Positions 42,264-52,570 are shown, counted from the first letter of the stretch. The stretch is DNA of 64,000 bases from Bacillota bacterium (GCA_017442535.1 JAFRZL010000020.1:1-64000); one strand, 5' to 3'. The notes: generated by a model from the letters alone, not told the origin. Numbers and translations: made by a program.

Positions 42264-43223
42264 ATGAAGAAAGTATTTGTTAGTCTGCTGGCTGTTATCC
42301 TGGTTCTGTCCATGGCAGCCTGTGCACCGAAGCCCCTTAAGGACGAAGGTCATGCGGCTTGGGTAGCCCATGGTCAGTACAAGCTGGCTGACGGCACCGA
42401 GAACAACTGGAACGGCAAGGACTCCACTCTGTATGAGAAGTCTGCTCTGACGCCCATCGCGCTGAATGATGTCAAGGCGATCAGCCAGGAAGTTTATGAC
42501 GTCCTTTCCAAGAAGGAAGTCAAGTATCTGTACAAGATCGACCTTATCTTCGGCACCAATGATGCCGGCTGGACGACCAACTGCATGATCGATGGCAAGC
42601 TTCACAGAGCAAACGGCTCCTATGCCTTCAAGATCGCGGCCTGCACCGTTGACGCCGATGGCGACAACAAGGTTTATGCCGAAGATCAGTGGATCCATGA
42701 TCCCAAGACTGCGAACGCCGAGTCTCTGACGCCCGCGACCCTGTTCGAGCCCGTATGGCAGGAAGAGGCTGATGAGAATGGTTTCTCCTGGGCCAGCAAT
42801 CCTGTTGTCATCGGAGGTCCCGGCCTGTATACACTGGTTATCGCTCAGTACAAGAACACTTCTGCTCCCAATCAGCCCGGCTACGGCATTGCTCTGGTTC
42901 TGAAGGAGAAGAAGGAAGGTATCGCTTATGAAGAAGTTGTAGAGTATGTTCCCGCTGATCATACCTATGGTATCGTTGGATCCTTCGCTGCTTCCAATTG
43001 GGGCAGTGGCGCTGATGTAGCGATGACTGCCGCCGGCGACAATGTCTGGACCGGTGAAGTCGAGCTGAAGGCCGGCGAAGAGTTCAAGGTTCGTGCCGAC
43101 AGCGACTGGACCTACAGCTGGGGCAATGGCGAAGAAAACTTCAAGTGCGAGAAGGACGGAACCTATGTGGTTACGATCACCTTCACCGGCAGTGAAGGCG
43201 CTGTAGAAGTTACCGCAAAATAA
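42264..43223 (+). CDS. Surface lipoprotein with SusE/SusF-like starch-binding module
   Basis: This 319-residue lipoprotein has a lipobox ending at Cys20 (AAC). The C-terminal part (about residues 225-319, from YGIVGSFAASNWGS) resembles the carbohydrate-binding module of SusE/SusF proteins, with several exposed Trp residues (NWGS, NVWTG, WTYSWG). The N-terminal part (about 30-210) is not recognised but is rich in aromatic residues. It probably holds starch or maltodextrin at the cell surface for the amylase and pullulanase encoded next. The gene has its own strong AAAGGAGG site and is followed by a terminator, which suggests that it is made in excess over the rest of the locus. Confidence 0.75.
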   Translation: MKKVFVSLLAVILVLSMAACAPKPLKDEGHAAWVAHGQYKLADGTENNWNGKDSTLYEKSALTPIALNDVKAISQEVYDVLSKKEVKYLYKIDLIFGTNDAGWTTNCMIDGKLHRANGSYAFKIAACTVDADGDNKVYAEDQWIHDPKTANAESLTPATLFEPVWQEEADENGFSWASNPVVIGGPGLYTLVIAQYKNTSAPNQPGYGIALVLKEKKEGIAYEEVVEYVPADHTYGIVGSFAASNWGSGADVAMTAAGDNVWTGEVELKAGEEFKVRADSDWTYSWGNGEENFKCEKDGTYVVTITFTGSEGAVEVTAK

Positions 43224-43237
43224 TTTTGCCTGATAAG

Positions 43238-43280
43238 GGCTGACGCTTTGCCGACAACAGGCAAAGCGCCAGCCTGTTTT
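43238..43280 (+). terminator. Terminator after the starch-binding lipoprotein gene
   Basis: GGCTGACGCTTTGCC (43238-43252) pairs with GGCAAAGCGCCAGCC (43260-43274) with one mismatch around a 7-nt loop, followed by TGTTTT. It lies inside the locus, so it should reduce read-through into the amylase gene. Confidence 0.88.
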
Positions 43281-43324
43281 GTTGCAGCCTAACTTGAATT
43301 GATTATGGGAACTGAGGGATAAGG

Positions 43325-45310
43325 ATGAAAAGACGTTCAATATGCATATTATTGATCCTGGTGATGATCCTGAATATCCTCGGCTGCGGGCGGGTCCCGA
43401 CCTATGAGGACTTTGAGGATCATTATACGGATACGCTGCCCGAGAACGCGGAAGACGGGCTGACGCTGCACGCTTTCAACTGGACGTATCAGGAGATCAG
43501 AATTAATCTGGAGAATATACGCAATGCGGGTTTCAAGAATGTCCTGACAATGCCGGTGCAGCAGCCGAAAGGCGGTGGATCGGCCTGGTGGGCGTTTTAT
43601 CAGCCGCTCAGTTTTTCGATCGGAGACAATTCCGCTCTCGGCAGCAAGGAAGATCTGATCGCCCTGTGTCAGGAAGCGGAGCAGTACGGAATCTGTATCC
43701 TTGCTGACATCGTCGCGAATCATCTCGCGACAACCGATGACGAAGGCAAAGAGCCTGACGGTACGCCCACTGTATCCCCTGCGGTGGAAGAGTACGAGCC
43801 GGTGATCTATGCCAATCGTAATGAAGATACGGACGGAACGGGCCTCACCTTCCATCATAACCGTTCGGCCAGAGGTACGGGTGAGGACACGCAGTATTAT
43901 GCCTACGGCAACCTGCCGGACCTGAATACCGCGAATCCCTACGTCCAGCAGCGCGTGCTCGCACTCCTTACGGAATGCATCGATGCAGGCATCGACGGAT
44001 TCCGTTTTGACGCGGCCAAGCATATCGAGACGTCCGCGGATCCGGATTATCCCAGCGATTTCTGGGAAAAGACTGTGGATGAGGCCAGAAAATACTACCG
44101 TGAGAAAACCGGTAAAGAGCTCTATGTCTACGGGGAGATCCTGAATTCTCCCGCCGGACGGAGCCTGTCCAATTATACCGATCATATGCTGATCACCGAC
44201 GACGGATTCACCGCTCAGCTTAAAAGCGTATTTGCTTCCAAGGATCCCAAGCAGATACTGGAAGCCGGACTCAAGGTGGACGATCCCACCAGGCTGATTG
44301 CCTGGGTCGAGAGCCACGATGAGTATGTGACGACCAATACGCATTATTCCGAGATCCGCGTTGCCAAGTACTGGGCCATTATCGCGGCCAAGAAAGGCCT
44401 TGGCGGACTGTATCTGGCAAGGCCCACGGATGAGCTGACGGTCGGACAGATCGGCTCCTACGCGTTTGAAAGCGAGTATGTAGCCGTAGGAAACCGTTTC
44501 CACAATCGATTCTTTGATGCGGAGTCCTACGAATCGGTGAGCGGGACCTGCTATATCAACGAGAAGATCGGCGCGAACGACCAGGGAGCTCTGATCCTGA
44601 ATGTCGGCGATATCGAAGCCGGCAAGATCGTCAAGGTTGCAGTACCGCATCTGGACAACGGCAACTATTATGACGCACTGAACGGCAGCAAAGTAGTGGT
44701 GTCGGATCATACCGCCTATGTGCCTTTTGACGCCAACGGTATGGTGATCATCACTCGTTCCAGGGACATTCATCCCCAGATCAGCATCTCGGAGAGAGAC
44801 TGTTCCTTTGTCGGGGACAAAGTGATCAGCCTGGAGGCCAAGAACTGTGATGAAGCCTACTATTATTACAACGGCGAGGCTTCTGATAAACACACATTCC
44901 AGGATAAGGCAGACGCGGCGCTTCTGGATCATATCAAGGACGGCAAGGTGGATCTGACGGTTTATGTCCGCAAAGGCGTCAATGTCTTTGAACAGACTTT
45001 TACCTACCAGTTTGTGGAGCTGATCGATGGCAGGTTCAATGTGATCAATCTTGATCCGAAATACCTGAACGGCGATTATGAACTCTATATCTGGAGCTGG
45101 TCTCCGGGCAAATGGAGTCAGAATTATGAGATCAGGGATGGTGTCATGCTGGTGGATACGACCGGAATGACCGGCTTCCTGGTCGCGGCCTTTGAAAAGG
45201 GCTATCAGATCAAGGATCCGAATAATTGGGATTCGAATGTTCTTAAACAAAGTGCCGATATTAAGGGCGACATACTGAAGCAAGGCTTCTTTGACATGTC
45301 CGGTTTCTAG
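43325..45310 (+). CDS. GH13 alpha-amylase-type lipoprotein
   Basis: This 661-residue protein has a lipobox ending at Cys21 (LGC) and a GH13 catalytic barrel. The conserved regions are ADIVANH (I), GFRFDAAKH (II, nucleophile Asp about 228), YVYGEIL (III, acid Glu about 271) and VESHDEY (IV, Asp about 332). The all-beta domain C of amylases follows, and the last 180 residues (from HPQISISERD) look like an extra beta-rich domain, possibly carbohydrate binding. It would cut alpha-1,4 links of starch at the cell surface. It overlaps no gene; the pullulanase starts 13 bp downstream. Confidence 0.92.
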   Translation: MKRRSICILLILVMILNILGCGRVPTYEDFEDHYTDTLPENAEDGLTLHAFNWTYQEIRINLENIRNAGFKNVLTMPVQQPKGGGSAWWAFYQPLSFSIGDNSALGSKEDLIALCQEAEQYGICILADIVANHLATTDDEGKEPDGTPTVSPAVEEYEPVIYANRNEDTDGTGLTFHHNRSARGTGEDTQYYAYGNLPDLNTANPYVQQRVLALLTECIDAGIDGFRFDAAKHIETSADPDYPSDFWEKTVDEARKYYREKTGKELYVYGEILNSPAGRSLSNYTDHMLITDDGFTAQLKSVFASKDPKQILEAGLKVDDPTRLIAWVESHDEYVTTNTHYSEIRVAKYWAIIAAKKGLGGLYLARPTDELTVGQIGSYAFESEYVAVGNRFHNRFFDAESYESVSGTCYINEKIGANDQGALILNVGDIEAGKIVKVAVPHLDNGNYYDALNGSKVVVSDHTAYVPFDANGMVIITRSRDIHPQISISERDCSFVGDKVISLEAKNCDEAYYYYNGEASDKHTFQDKADAALLDHIKDGKVDLTVYVRKGVNVFEQTFTYQFVELIDGRFNVINLDPKYLNGDYELYIWSWSPGKWSQNYEIRDGVMLVDTTGMTGFLVAAFEKGYQIKDPNNWDSNVLKQSADIKGDILKQGFFDMSGF

Positions 45311-45323
45311 AAAGGGGCATCAG

Positions 45324-48083
45324 ATGAAGATTCGTAAATGGTTTTCAATTCTGCTCGCAGCTCTTCTGACTGTGACCATACTGTTTCCCGGCTGCGGCAA
45401 AGCCGAAGGACCGGATGACAAGCCGATCAAGCTGGAGCCCGCGGGCAATGTCATCAGCAAATATTCCAAGGATGACGTGGATCATTCTTCAAAGCCCAAC
45501 GCGGCGACATCCATCGTCCGGCTTCACTACCGCAGAAATGATGATACGGCGAATGACAGAAGCTGCTATCAGCCCTGGAATGTCTGGGCCTGGGATATGA
45601 CGAACGGCGGCAACGGAGCGGCTTATGAATTCACGGGCTATGACGATTACGGTGTATATGCCGACCTGGATCTGCAGGTGATCGGCGAGGGCAAAACCAT
45701 TGAAAAGCTCGGGTTTATCGTTCGCACGGACAACTGGTCCAAAGATCCTGACGGAGACCGGTCGATCGATGTTCTGCCCGAGACGCCCGACGGCATCCAG
45801 AATGTCTATGTCCGCACGACGGAGTCGACGGTATTTGACACACAGGAAAATGCCTGCAAATCCATCGTCAGCTATGCGATGCTGCGCGACGGCAAAACTG
45901 TCAGCGTCTATTTCAAACCCATTGCGGAGAACTTTAAGCCGTATCAGCCGCGTTTTGCCATGAAGATCAATGGCGAAGAATACAAGGATTTTTCGATGGG
46001 CGAGTATGATCCGTCCCTCAAGATGGTCAATCTTGAACTGAAGAAAGAAATTGATCTGTGCGACGTGGTGACGCTGAGCTACCGCTTCGATTCAAGCTGG
46101 ATCAATCAGGTGGATCTGATGATGACGAATTATTTCGACACCGATGAATTCAATCAAAAATATGCCTATACCGGAGACGATCTGGGTGTAACATTTGACA
46201 ACGAGGAAAAACCCGGAGCGACGACCTTTAAGGTCTGGGCTCCGACCAGTTCCAAAATGGTCCTGCAGATCTATCAGACCGGTGATTACGAGACCGATAA
46301 GGAGCCTGCGGCCGTCTATGAAATGCAGCGCGGCGAGAAGGGTGTCTATTCCTATACGGTCAATGAGGATCTGGACGGCAAGTATTATACCTATGTTGTG
46401 ACCAACTCTAAGGGAACGAATGAAGTCGTGGATCCTTACGCCAAGAGTGCCGGCATTAACGGCCGTCGCGGCATGATCGTGAATTTCACCAGACTTGACC
46501 GGAGCTTGAATGGATGGATGGAGGATACCCGTCCGTTTGACGGCAACAATGTCGATGCCATCATCTATGAGGCCCATGTGCGTGACATGACGATCAGCGA
46601 GACAAGCGGCCTGCCGGAAAGCATTCGCGGCAAGTTCCTCGGCCTTGCGCAGGGCGGCAAGTATACTAAGGACGGCGTGACGGTCACGACCAGTCTGGAT
46701 CATATTAAAGAGCTTGGTGTAACGCATGTTCAGCTGCAGCCTTTCTATGATTACTCTTCTGTGGATGAGTCCAAAACCACCGGCAGCCTGTCCAAGGACA
46801 ATTATAACTGGGGCTATGATCCGCTGAACTACAATGTCCTTGAGGGCAGCTATTCCACCGATCCTCATGACGGATACAACCGGATCATTGAATTCAAGAA
46901 GATGATGATGGCCATGCATCAGGCCGGGATCTCCGTCAATATGGATGTGGTTTACAACCATACATCCAGCTCCGAGAACTCGAATTTTAACCTGCTCGTT
47001 CCGTATTACTATTACCGCACTAAAGCTAACGGAGCCTTCTACAACGGTTCCGGCTGCGGCAACGAAATGGCTTCGGAACGCTATATGGTCAATAAATTTT
47101 TCCGTGAATCCTGCTGCTTCTGGATCGATGAATACCATCTGTCGGGCTTCCGTTTCGATTTGATGGGTCTGATCGATAATCAGACGATGATCGATATCTA
47201 TAATGACTGCAAAGAGCTTTATCCGCAGATCATGATCTATGGTGAGCCCTGGGCGGGCGGCACTTCCAAGCTGAAGGGCGGCACCAGCGATACGAAGCTC
47301 TCGGAGCAGATGACGGTGCAGGCCTCACTGGCACAGGACTTCTTCTGCAAGGACGGCGTACTGGTCGGCGCTTTCAACGATGTGATCCGCAACGCGGTCC
47401 GCGGTGAAAACAATCCCGGCAAGGGCTATGTGCAGGGCAGTTCTTCGAACGCTTCGATCATCGCCATGTGCCTGGAAGGGCTTTTCTCCAAGGAGACGGT
47501 CAAGACGCAGGCGATCGACCCGAATCAGGTGCTGAATTACGTTTCCTGCCATGATAACTATACCCTGTATGATCAGCTGGTACAGACCATGAATGAGGAC
47601 CGGCTGGAGGCTGCCTATACACAGGCAGACGCCATCATTTTCCTGGCGGAGGGCATTCCCTTTATTCAGGAAGGCGAGGAGTTCATGCGCAGCAAACTGG
47701 ATCCTGACACTGGCAAGTATGAGGGCAATTCCTACAATGTGGGCGATTACATCAACCAGATGGATTATTCGCTGAAGGTCGATCATCTGAATGTCTTTGA
47801 AAAGACCCGCGAACTGATCGCCTTCCGCAAAGCATGTCCGGAATTCAGACTGGCCACCCGTCAGGAGATCAGTGAACAGTTAGGAAATGTCACCTTTGAA
47901 AACGGTAATATCACCTATACGGTCGGTGATCTGATGGTCATTCATTCCATTACAGGCACCAAGGTTGACCTTAGCGGATCCTATGAGGTGGTATATTCCA
48001 ACCTCCGGGATACCTATGAGAAGGTTTCCGGCCAGGTCAGCGTCTCGACCAACGAGACACTTGTCCTGAGAAAGGCGAAATAG
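45324..48083 (+). CDS. pulA: Type I pullulanase, lipoprotein
   Basis: This 919-residue protein has a lipobox-like end at Cys24 (PGC). Next come a pullulanase-associated/CBM41-like domain (about residues 50-150, with YQPWNVWAWD), a linker domain, a CBM48-like domain (about 285-385, TTFKVWAPTSSKM) and a GH13_14 barrel. The pullulanase signature YNWGYDP is present, as are GFRFDLMGLID (nucleophile near 612), IYGEPWAG (acid near 640) and VSCHDNYTL (near 741). It removes alpha-1,6 branches. ATG 45324 is used because the signal peptide begins there; an in-frame ATG at 45291 lies inside the amylase gene. Confidence 0.94.
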   Translation: MKIRKWFSILLAALLTVTILFPGCGKAEGPDDKPIKLEPAGNVISKYSKDDVDHSSKPNAATSIVRLHYRRNDDTANDRSCYQPWNVWAWDMTNGGNGAAYEFTGYDDYGVYADLDLQVIGEGKTIEKLGFIVRTDNWSKDPDGDRSIDVLPETPDGIQNVYVRTTESTVFDTQENACKSIVSYAMLRDGKTVSVYFKPIAENFKPYQPRFAMKINGEEYKDFSMGEYDPSLKMVNLELKKEIDLCDVVTLSYRFDSSWINQVDLMMTNYFDTDEFNQKYAYTGDDLGVTFDNEEKPGATTFKVWAPTSSKMVLQIYQTGDYETDKEPAAVYEMQRGEKGVYSYTVNEDLDGKYYTYVVTNSKGTNEVVDPYAKSAGINGRRGMIVNFTRLDRSLNGWMEDTRPFDGNNVDAIIYEAHVRDMTISETSGLPESIRGKFLGLAQGGKYTKDGVTVTTSLDHIKELGVTHVQLQPFYDYSSVDESKTTGSLSKDNYNWGYDPLNYNVLEGSYSTDPHDGYNRIIEFKKMMMAMHQAGISVNMDVVYNHTSSSENSNFNLLVPYYYYRTKANGAFYNGSGCGNEMASERYMVNKFFRESCCFWIDEYHLSGFRFDLMGLIDNQTMIDIYNDCKELYPQIMIYGEPWAGGTSKLKGGTSDTKLSEQMTVQASLAQDFFCKDGVLVGAFNDVIRNAVRGENNPGKGYVQGSSSNASIIAMCLEGLFSKETVKTQAIDPNQVLNYVSCHDNYTLYDQLVQTMNEDRLEAAYTQADAIIFLAEGIPFIQEGEEFMRSKLDPDTGKYEGNSYNVGDYINQMDYSLKVDHLNVFEKTRELIAFRKACPEFRLATRQEISEQLGNVTFENGNITYTVGDLMVIHSITGTKVDLSGSYEVVYSNLRDTYEKVSGQVSVSTNETLVLRKAK

Positions 48084-48084
48084 G

Positions 48085-48498
48085 ATGTTCCGGCGTGGTA
48101 AGATCAGCACAGAAGTCGATCAGAAACCGTTTTACTTTACTTTGATTGCTCTGATCGGAAGCCTCGCGGGTACCATTCTGATCTTTGCCCTGGGCGGAGG
48201 TGATGGCCTCGCGATTTTCGCGGGTATATTGCTGGGGGTTGTGGCACTCGCTTCCATCGCCACAATGTTTGCACTGCTGACGGATTATGCCAGCATCGAT
48301 GACGGCGTCCTTCGGCTCCGCTATCTTTTCAAAAAGACGGAGGTGCCGATCGATCAGATCGGGAAAATCACATTCAAGGACGACGTCTATTCCGTTTACG
48401 GCAGGAAAGGGAACCTTCTCGGGACCGTAAACGGACTATTGACCGGGATCGATGAGATCCTGTATGAACTTGATAGAAAGGGAGTGCGCTTCGAGTAA
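48085..48498 (+). CDS. Small membrane protein with bacterial PH-like domain
   Basis: This 137-residue protein has two membrane helices (about residues 18-38 and 44-66) and a C-terminal beta-rich region ([27 protein letters not shown], about residues 72-98) that resembles bacterial pleckstrin-homology (YdbT/bPH) domains. Its function is unknown. It starts one base after the pullulanase stop codon and lies before the ABC ATPase gene, so it is part of the starch operon. A scaffold or membrane-anchoring role could be imagined, but nothing in the sequence proves it. Confidence 0.72.
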   Translation: MFRRGKISTEVDQKPFYFTLIALIGSLAGTILIFALGGGDGLAIFAGILLGVVALASIATMFALLTDYASIDDGVLRLRYLFKKTEVPIDQIGKITFKDDVYSVYGRKGNLLGTVNGLLTGIDEILYELDRKGVRFE

Positions 48499-48560
48499 TC
48501 CGATGCGGCCTTTCTAATAAAAGCATCAGAAGACATTATCTTCAGAACTGGAGGGAGAAA

Positions 48561-50447
48561 ATGGCAAATCTAAAGCTTTCCCACATCTACAAGGTCTATG
48601 AGAACGGGCACAAAGCGGTAAATGATTTTTCCATTGACATCGCTGACCGTGAGTTCATCGTCTTTGTCGGGCCGTCAGGCTGTGGTAAATCCACCACACT
48701 GCGTATGATTGCCGGACTGGAAACGATTACCGCGGGCGACCTGTTTATCGGAGATACCTTGGTGAACGACATGGAGCCGAAGGATCGTGATATCGCGATG
48801 GTGTTCCAGAGTTACGCCCTGTATCCTCACATGACCGTGTATGAGAACATGGCATTCGGTTTGAGAAACCGTAAGATGCCGGAGGAAGAGATCAAGGAAC
48901 GTGTGCTTAAGGCCGCCAAGATCCTCGACATCGAGGAATATCTGGACCGCAAGCCCAAGGCCATGTCCGGCGGCCAAAGACAGCGTGTAGCGCTGGGCCG
49001 TGCACTGGTACGTAATCCGAAGGTTTTCCTGTTGGATGAACCTCTGTCGAATCTGGATGCGAAGCTCCGTGCGACGATGCGTACCGAGATTACAGCGCTG
49101 CATAAGAGCCTGAAGACGACATTCATCTATGTAACCCACGATCAGGTCGAAGCCATGACCATGGGCACCCGCATCGTCGTCATGAAGCTCGGTTACGTGC
49201 AGCAGATTGACACGCCGATGAATCTCTATAACGAACCTTACAATAAGTTCGTAGCCGGCTTCATCGGAACGCCTCAGATGAATTTCTTTGATGTAACGCT
49301 GAATCGTGACGGAGACAGGGTATATGTGACCTTCAGTAATGGCGACACGGTTACGGTTCCTTATGAACATGTCTCCAAGATCCACAGCAGCTATCTGAAT
49401 GGCGACAAAGTGGTGACCTTCGGTATCAGACCGGAGCATATCTCACTCCAGAAGGAAGGCGAAGGCCTTAAATTCATTGTCACGAACGTTGAGCGTCTGG
49501 GCAATGAGACGATTGTTTACGGTAAACTTGGCGATCATCTCGGCGAGTTCACGATGAAGGATGAGGGCAATAACATCATTGTCAAAGTCATTGACAGAGA
49601 TGATATCGAAGTGGGCGATGTGGTTTACGCGACGCCCAATCCGAATAAAGTCCACTTCTTTGACGCGGAAACCGAGGTTACGCTGATGAACAAGATTCCG
49701 CCCTTCAATACGGTGGAAGCTACGGTTGACGGTGACAGGATGCTGCTTCTTAATAAGGCAGTCGCGCTGCCCGAGGCCTTCTGCAAGGCTCTGAACGGTG
49801 CGGAGCATTTCGAGCTCAACATCCCGCCGCATGCAATCGTGGAAGGAAATGATTTCACACTCAAGGTCGCACATATTGAGAAGGTGGACAACCAGCAGCT
49901 TGCTTATCTGCGGAATGGCGACAGCTACCTGTTCGCACTGGTGAAGGATGACGTCCGTGAGGGCGACTCCTACAGTTTCTCGCTGCTGAACGAGAAAATC
50001 AATCTGAATGTGAACGGTGAGGAAGTCCTGAAGGCAGTAGAGGATGAAGTATCGCTGACTGGTACCTTCTCCAAGACAGAAGTCAAGGAGAACGGTGACC
50101 GCGTGCTGCACTTCTTCTATAACATCGAAGACTATACCGTGGAAGCGGCGCCTGAATTCGGCTATAAGATCAATTCGATCGACGGTGACAATTGCTACAA
50201 GTATACTTACAGGTATGCAGTGAACCGCGATGCCATCCGTCTGGCAGACAATTCCGAGCCCGGTCTCAGCGGCAAAGTCATGGAATATCTGGATTATGGT
50301 AATATTCGCTTTGCCAAGGTCGACTCGGCCGGCCAGGAGTATCTGATCAAGGTAGATCCTTTATTCAAGGCTGATCAGGTCCGCGTTGCCTTCGACAGTC
50401 ATGAAGTCTCGGTCTATTCGACCAGAATCGATATGAAGCTCTGCTGA
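48561..50447 (+). CDS. MalK/MsmX-like ABC ATPase with long C-terminal extension
   Basis: This 628-residue protein begins as a sugar-importer ATPase: Walker [10 protein letters not shown] (37-45), signature [13 protein letters not shown] (about 136-148), Walker B VFLLDEP and the switch His in [15 protein letters not shown] domain follows to about residue 372 ([12 protein letters not shown]), where MalK/MsmX proteins normally end at 360-370. Here a further 255 residues follow, with segments such as [19 protein letters not shown] and [20 protein letters not shown] that look like further TOBE/OB-type beta units. It should power the MalFG permease encoded downstream. The extension may be a regulatory or sugar-sensing part. 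Confidence 0.9.
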   Translation: MANLKLSHIYKVYENGHKAVNDFSIDIADREFIVFVGPSGCGKSTTLRMIAGLETITAGDLFIGDTLVNDMEPKDRDIAMVFQSYALYPHMTVYENMAFGLRNRKMPEEEIKERVLKAAKILDIEEYLDRKPKAMSGGQRQRVALGRALVRNPKVFLLDEPLSNLDAKLRATMRTEITALHKSLKTTFIYVTHDQVEAMTMGTRIVVMKLGYVQQIDTPMNLYNEPYNKFVAGFIGTPQMNFFDVTLNRDGDRVYVTFSNGDTVTVPYEHVSKIHSSYLNGDKVVTFGIRPEHISLQKEGEGLKFIVTNVERLGNETIVYGKLGDHLGEFTMKDEGNNIIVKVIDRDDIEVGDVVYATPNPNKVHFFDAETEVTLMNKIPPFNTVEATVDGDRMLLLNKAVALPEAFCKALNGAEHFELNIPPHAIVEGNDFTLKVAHIEKVDNQQLAYLRNGDSYLFALVKDDVREGDSYSFSLLNEKINLNVNGEEVLKAVEDEVSLTGTFSKTEVKENGDRVLHFFYNIEDYTVEAAPEFGYKINSIDGDNCYKYTYRYAVNRDAIRLADNSEPGLSGKVMEYLDYGNIRFAKVDSAGQEYLIKVDPLFKADQVRVAFDSHEVSVYSTRIDMKLC

Positions 50448-50448
50448 T

Positions 50449-51096
50449 ATGAAGGTGGAGGTAAACGGCAGACAGATCGAGATGGAGCCGAATTCCAAGC
50501 CCTACCTGCTGAAACGAGTGATCGCGGACGGCTTTGATACGGTATTGATCTTCGCACTGTTTATGCTATTTGTGGCAGTGGTCATGAAGTCTTCGCTGGC
50601 AGCGACGTATCATAGTCATGACGAACGTACCAAAGCTATTTTGGAAGAAACGGTCAGGACCTATGATAATGACGCGAAGGCGGTTACAGAGGCTCTTAAC
50701 CGGAATAATGAGTATCAGAACGAAAGGTTTGCGGCTGCGCTGCACGGATATCTGCTGAAAGCCGCTGCGTGCCTGCTAGCCGAACTGCTCATTCTGTTGG
50801 TAATACCGCTTCTGAATCATTTTCGGGCTACCCCCGGCAAGCTCATGACCGGCATCATACCTTTTAACGAGCGGCGCCAGAGCAGAGCGGTCTGGTATCA
50901 GATCGTCTTCCGGTTCCTGCTCATCTACCTTTTTGACAGCCTGGGTCTCTATCTGTTTACGGGGATTCTGACCTTTATCCTGGTACCGGCGCTCCGATTG
51001 ATGGAGATGCTGCTTATCAGGAAAAATCGGACCATATGTGATCTGATGACAGGAATCACGATTATCGAGAAACTGTCATACAGTGGAATTAACTAG
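50449..51096 (+). CDS. RDD family membrane protein
   Basis: This 215-residue protein has RDD-family features: an Arg/Asp motif at the start of helix one (RVIADGFDTVLIFALFML, about residues 24-41), RATPGKLMTGI (about 125-135) and a final NRTICDLMTGITII (about 193-206). About four membrane helices are seen, with a charged loop of about 50 residues between the first two. The family is of unclear function; some members are sodium/proton antiporters. It starts one base after the ATPase stop codon and 19 bp before the binding-protein gene, so it is part of the maltodextrin transport operon. Confidence 0.82.
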   Translation: MKVEVNGRQIEMEPNSKPYLLKRVIADGFDTVLIFALFMLFVAVVMKSSLAATYHSHDERTKAILEETVRTYDNDAKAVTEALNRNNEYQNERFAAALHGYLLKAAACLLAELLILLVIPLLNHFRATPGKLMTGIIPFNERRQSRAVWYQIVFRFLLIYLFDSLGLYLFTGILTFILVPALRLMEMLLIRKNRTICDLMTGITIIEKLSYSGIN

Positions 51097-51115
51097 TATT
51101 AGGAGGGTTTTCACG

Positions 51116-52570
51116 ATGAAAAAGCTTTTAGCTGTTTTATTAATCGCAGTAATGGCCGTTTCTATGCTCGCCGGATGCAGCGGCGGAGGAAACGGTGGCA
51201 ATCAGGGCGGCAACAAGAAGGATGACGGTATCATCCGTGTATGGGTCGGTGAGGAATCCGCAGAATTCTATCAGAAGGTCTGTGATGAATACATTGCCTC
51301 CCATCCTGATTTCGGCTACAAGATCGAGGTCAAGGGCATGGATACCGGTTCCGTTGCCGGTACGATTACTAACGACCCGTCTGCGGCGGCCGATATCTAT
51401 ACGGTTGCGCATGACAATATTGGTAAACTGGCTTCCACGCAGTGCGCGAAGCCCATTACGGACGAAGCTCTGATCAACCAGGTTCTGGGTGACAATCCCG
51501 AATCTTTCCGCAACGTCATTTATTCGACTCTGAACGGAAAACAGTATCTGTATGGTGTTCCCTATATCTCTCAGGCGCTGTTCCTCTATTACAATAAGGC
51601 GCTTGTAACCGAAGAGCAGGCCAAGACTTTTGAGGGCCTTCAGGAAGCAGCCAAGGCAGCGGATACCAAGGCTATTACCGTAACGGGTGATGACGGCTTC
51701 AATATGTGCTTTGCGCTTCTGGCCAGAAAAGTCAGCGACAAGAGCACGACCGTTAAGATCTATGAAGGCGCTGAATCCGTTTCCGGCGGCTCCAAGGGTG
51801 AGAGCAACTGCCAGGGCGATGATACGGTTGCGGTCGTTCGCTGGCTGCAGGCTTACGCTGCTGACCCGAACGGCTTCAAATGGGCTTCTCCCGACGGCTG
51901 GGATGCTGATCTGGATAAGGATAACAAGGGTGTTCTGGCTGTCATTGGCGGTGCATGGCATTACAATACCGCAAAGGCTGCGCTTGGAGAGTCCAATCTG
52001 GGCATCACCATGATCCCGACCTTCAAGCTGACAGCGGAAGCGGTCGAAGGACTTTCTGGTGTCGCGGCAGGTGACGAATTCCGCGGCGGTACGTTCGCGG
52101 ACTGCAAGTGCTTTATGATCAATGCCACCTCTGCTACGGCCAAGTATGCGAAGGAGCAGGAGCTGATTCTGTACCTTTCCAGCAAGGAAGTTCAGAATGC
52201 TTCGTATCTGGAATGCATGAATGTTCCGGCCTATGTCGGTGCTGCGGAATTCATCAAGTCCTGCTATGACCAGGGCAAAGTTACCGAGAGCCAGTACAAC
52301 CTGGCAGCGATGCAGGTCAGCATGGCGGAGTGGGGCATTCCTCAGCCCTTCATCACCGGATCGCTGAATGCATATTACTATTCCAAGAACGGTCCGCAGG
52401 TATTCCGCGCGATGATCGACAAGACGGCTTATCCGACGACCGGAGACAAAGTTCTGACCGAAACCGAATCCCTGGATGGTGTCCGGAAGGGTCTGTATTT
52501 GATCGAGTATATTTGGATGCATGGTGTAACACCGAAGGAATTCCCCGCTTCATTACCGGCCAAGGCTTGA
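51116..52570 (+). CDS. Maltodextrin-type ABC binding lipoprotein
   Basis: This 484-residue family 1 solute-binding protein has a lipobox ending at Cys21 (LAGC) and a Gly/Asn-rich linker. The mature part opens with GIIRVWVGEESAEFYQKVCD, a MalE-like start, and contains GVPYISQALFLYYNKAL (about residues 146-162). Aromatic residues suited to sugar stacking are frequent near the C-terminus. ATG 51116 has AGGAGGG 7-10 nt upstream and gives the signal peptide; the in-frame ATG at 51083 lies within the RDD gene. It is followed by malF and malG, and should bind maltodextrins produced by the amylase and pullulanase. Confidence 0.92.
   Translation: MKKLLAVLLIAVMAVSMLAGCSGGGNGGNQGGNKKDDGIIRVWVGEESAEFYQKVCDEYIASHPDFGYKIEVKGMDTGSVAGTITNDPSAAADIYTVAHDNIGKLASTQCAKPITDEALINQVLGDNPESFRNVIYSTLNGKQYLYGVPYISQALFLYYNKALVTEEQAKTFEGLQEAAKAADTKAITVTGDDGFNMCFALLARKVSDKSTTVKIYEGAESVSGGSKGESNCQGDDTVAVVRWLQAYAADPNGFKWASPDGWDADLDKDNKGVLAVIGGAWHYNTAKAALGESNLGITMIPTFKLTAEAVEGLSGVAAGDEFRGGTFADCKCFMINATSATAKYAKEQELILYLSSKEVQNASYLECMNVPAYVGAAEFIKSCYDQGKVTESQYNLAAMQVSMAEWGIPQPFITGSLNAYYYSKNGPQVFRAMIDKTAYPTTGDKVLTETESLDGVRKGLYLIEYIWMHGVTPKEFPASLPAKA

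Noticed and set aside
42264..43223. The first gene of the starch locus as a MalE-type binding protein
   Set aside because: It lacks the family 1 binding-protein fold features; a clear MalE-like gene is at 51116.
43349..45283. A 644-codon minus-strand frame across the amylase gene
   Set aside because: The plus strand shows all four GH13 regions; codon usage of the sense gene leaves the antisense frame open by chance.
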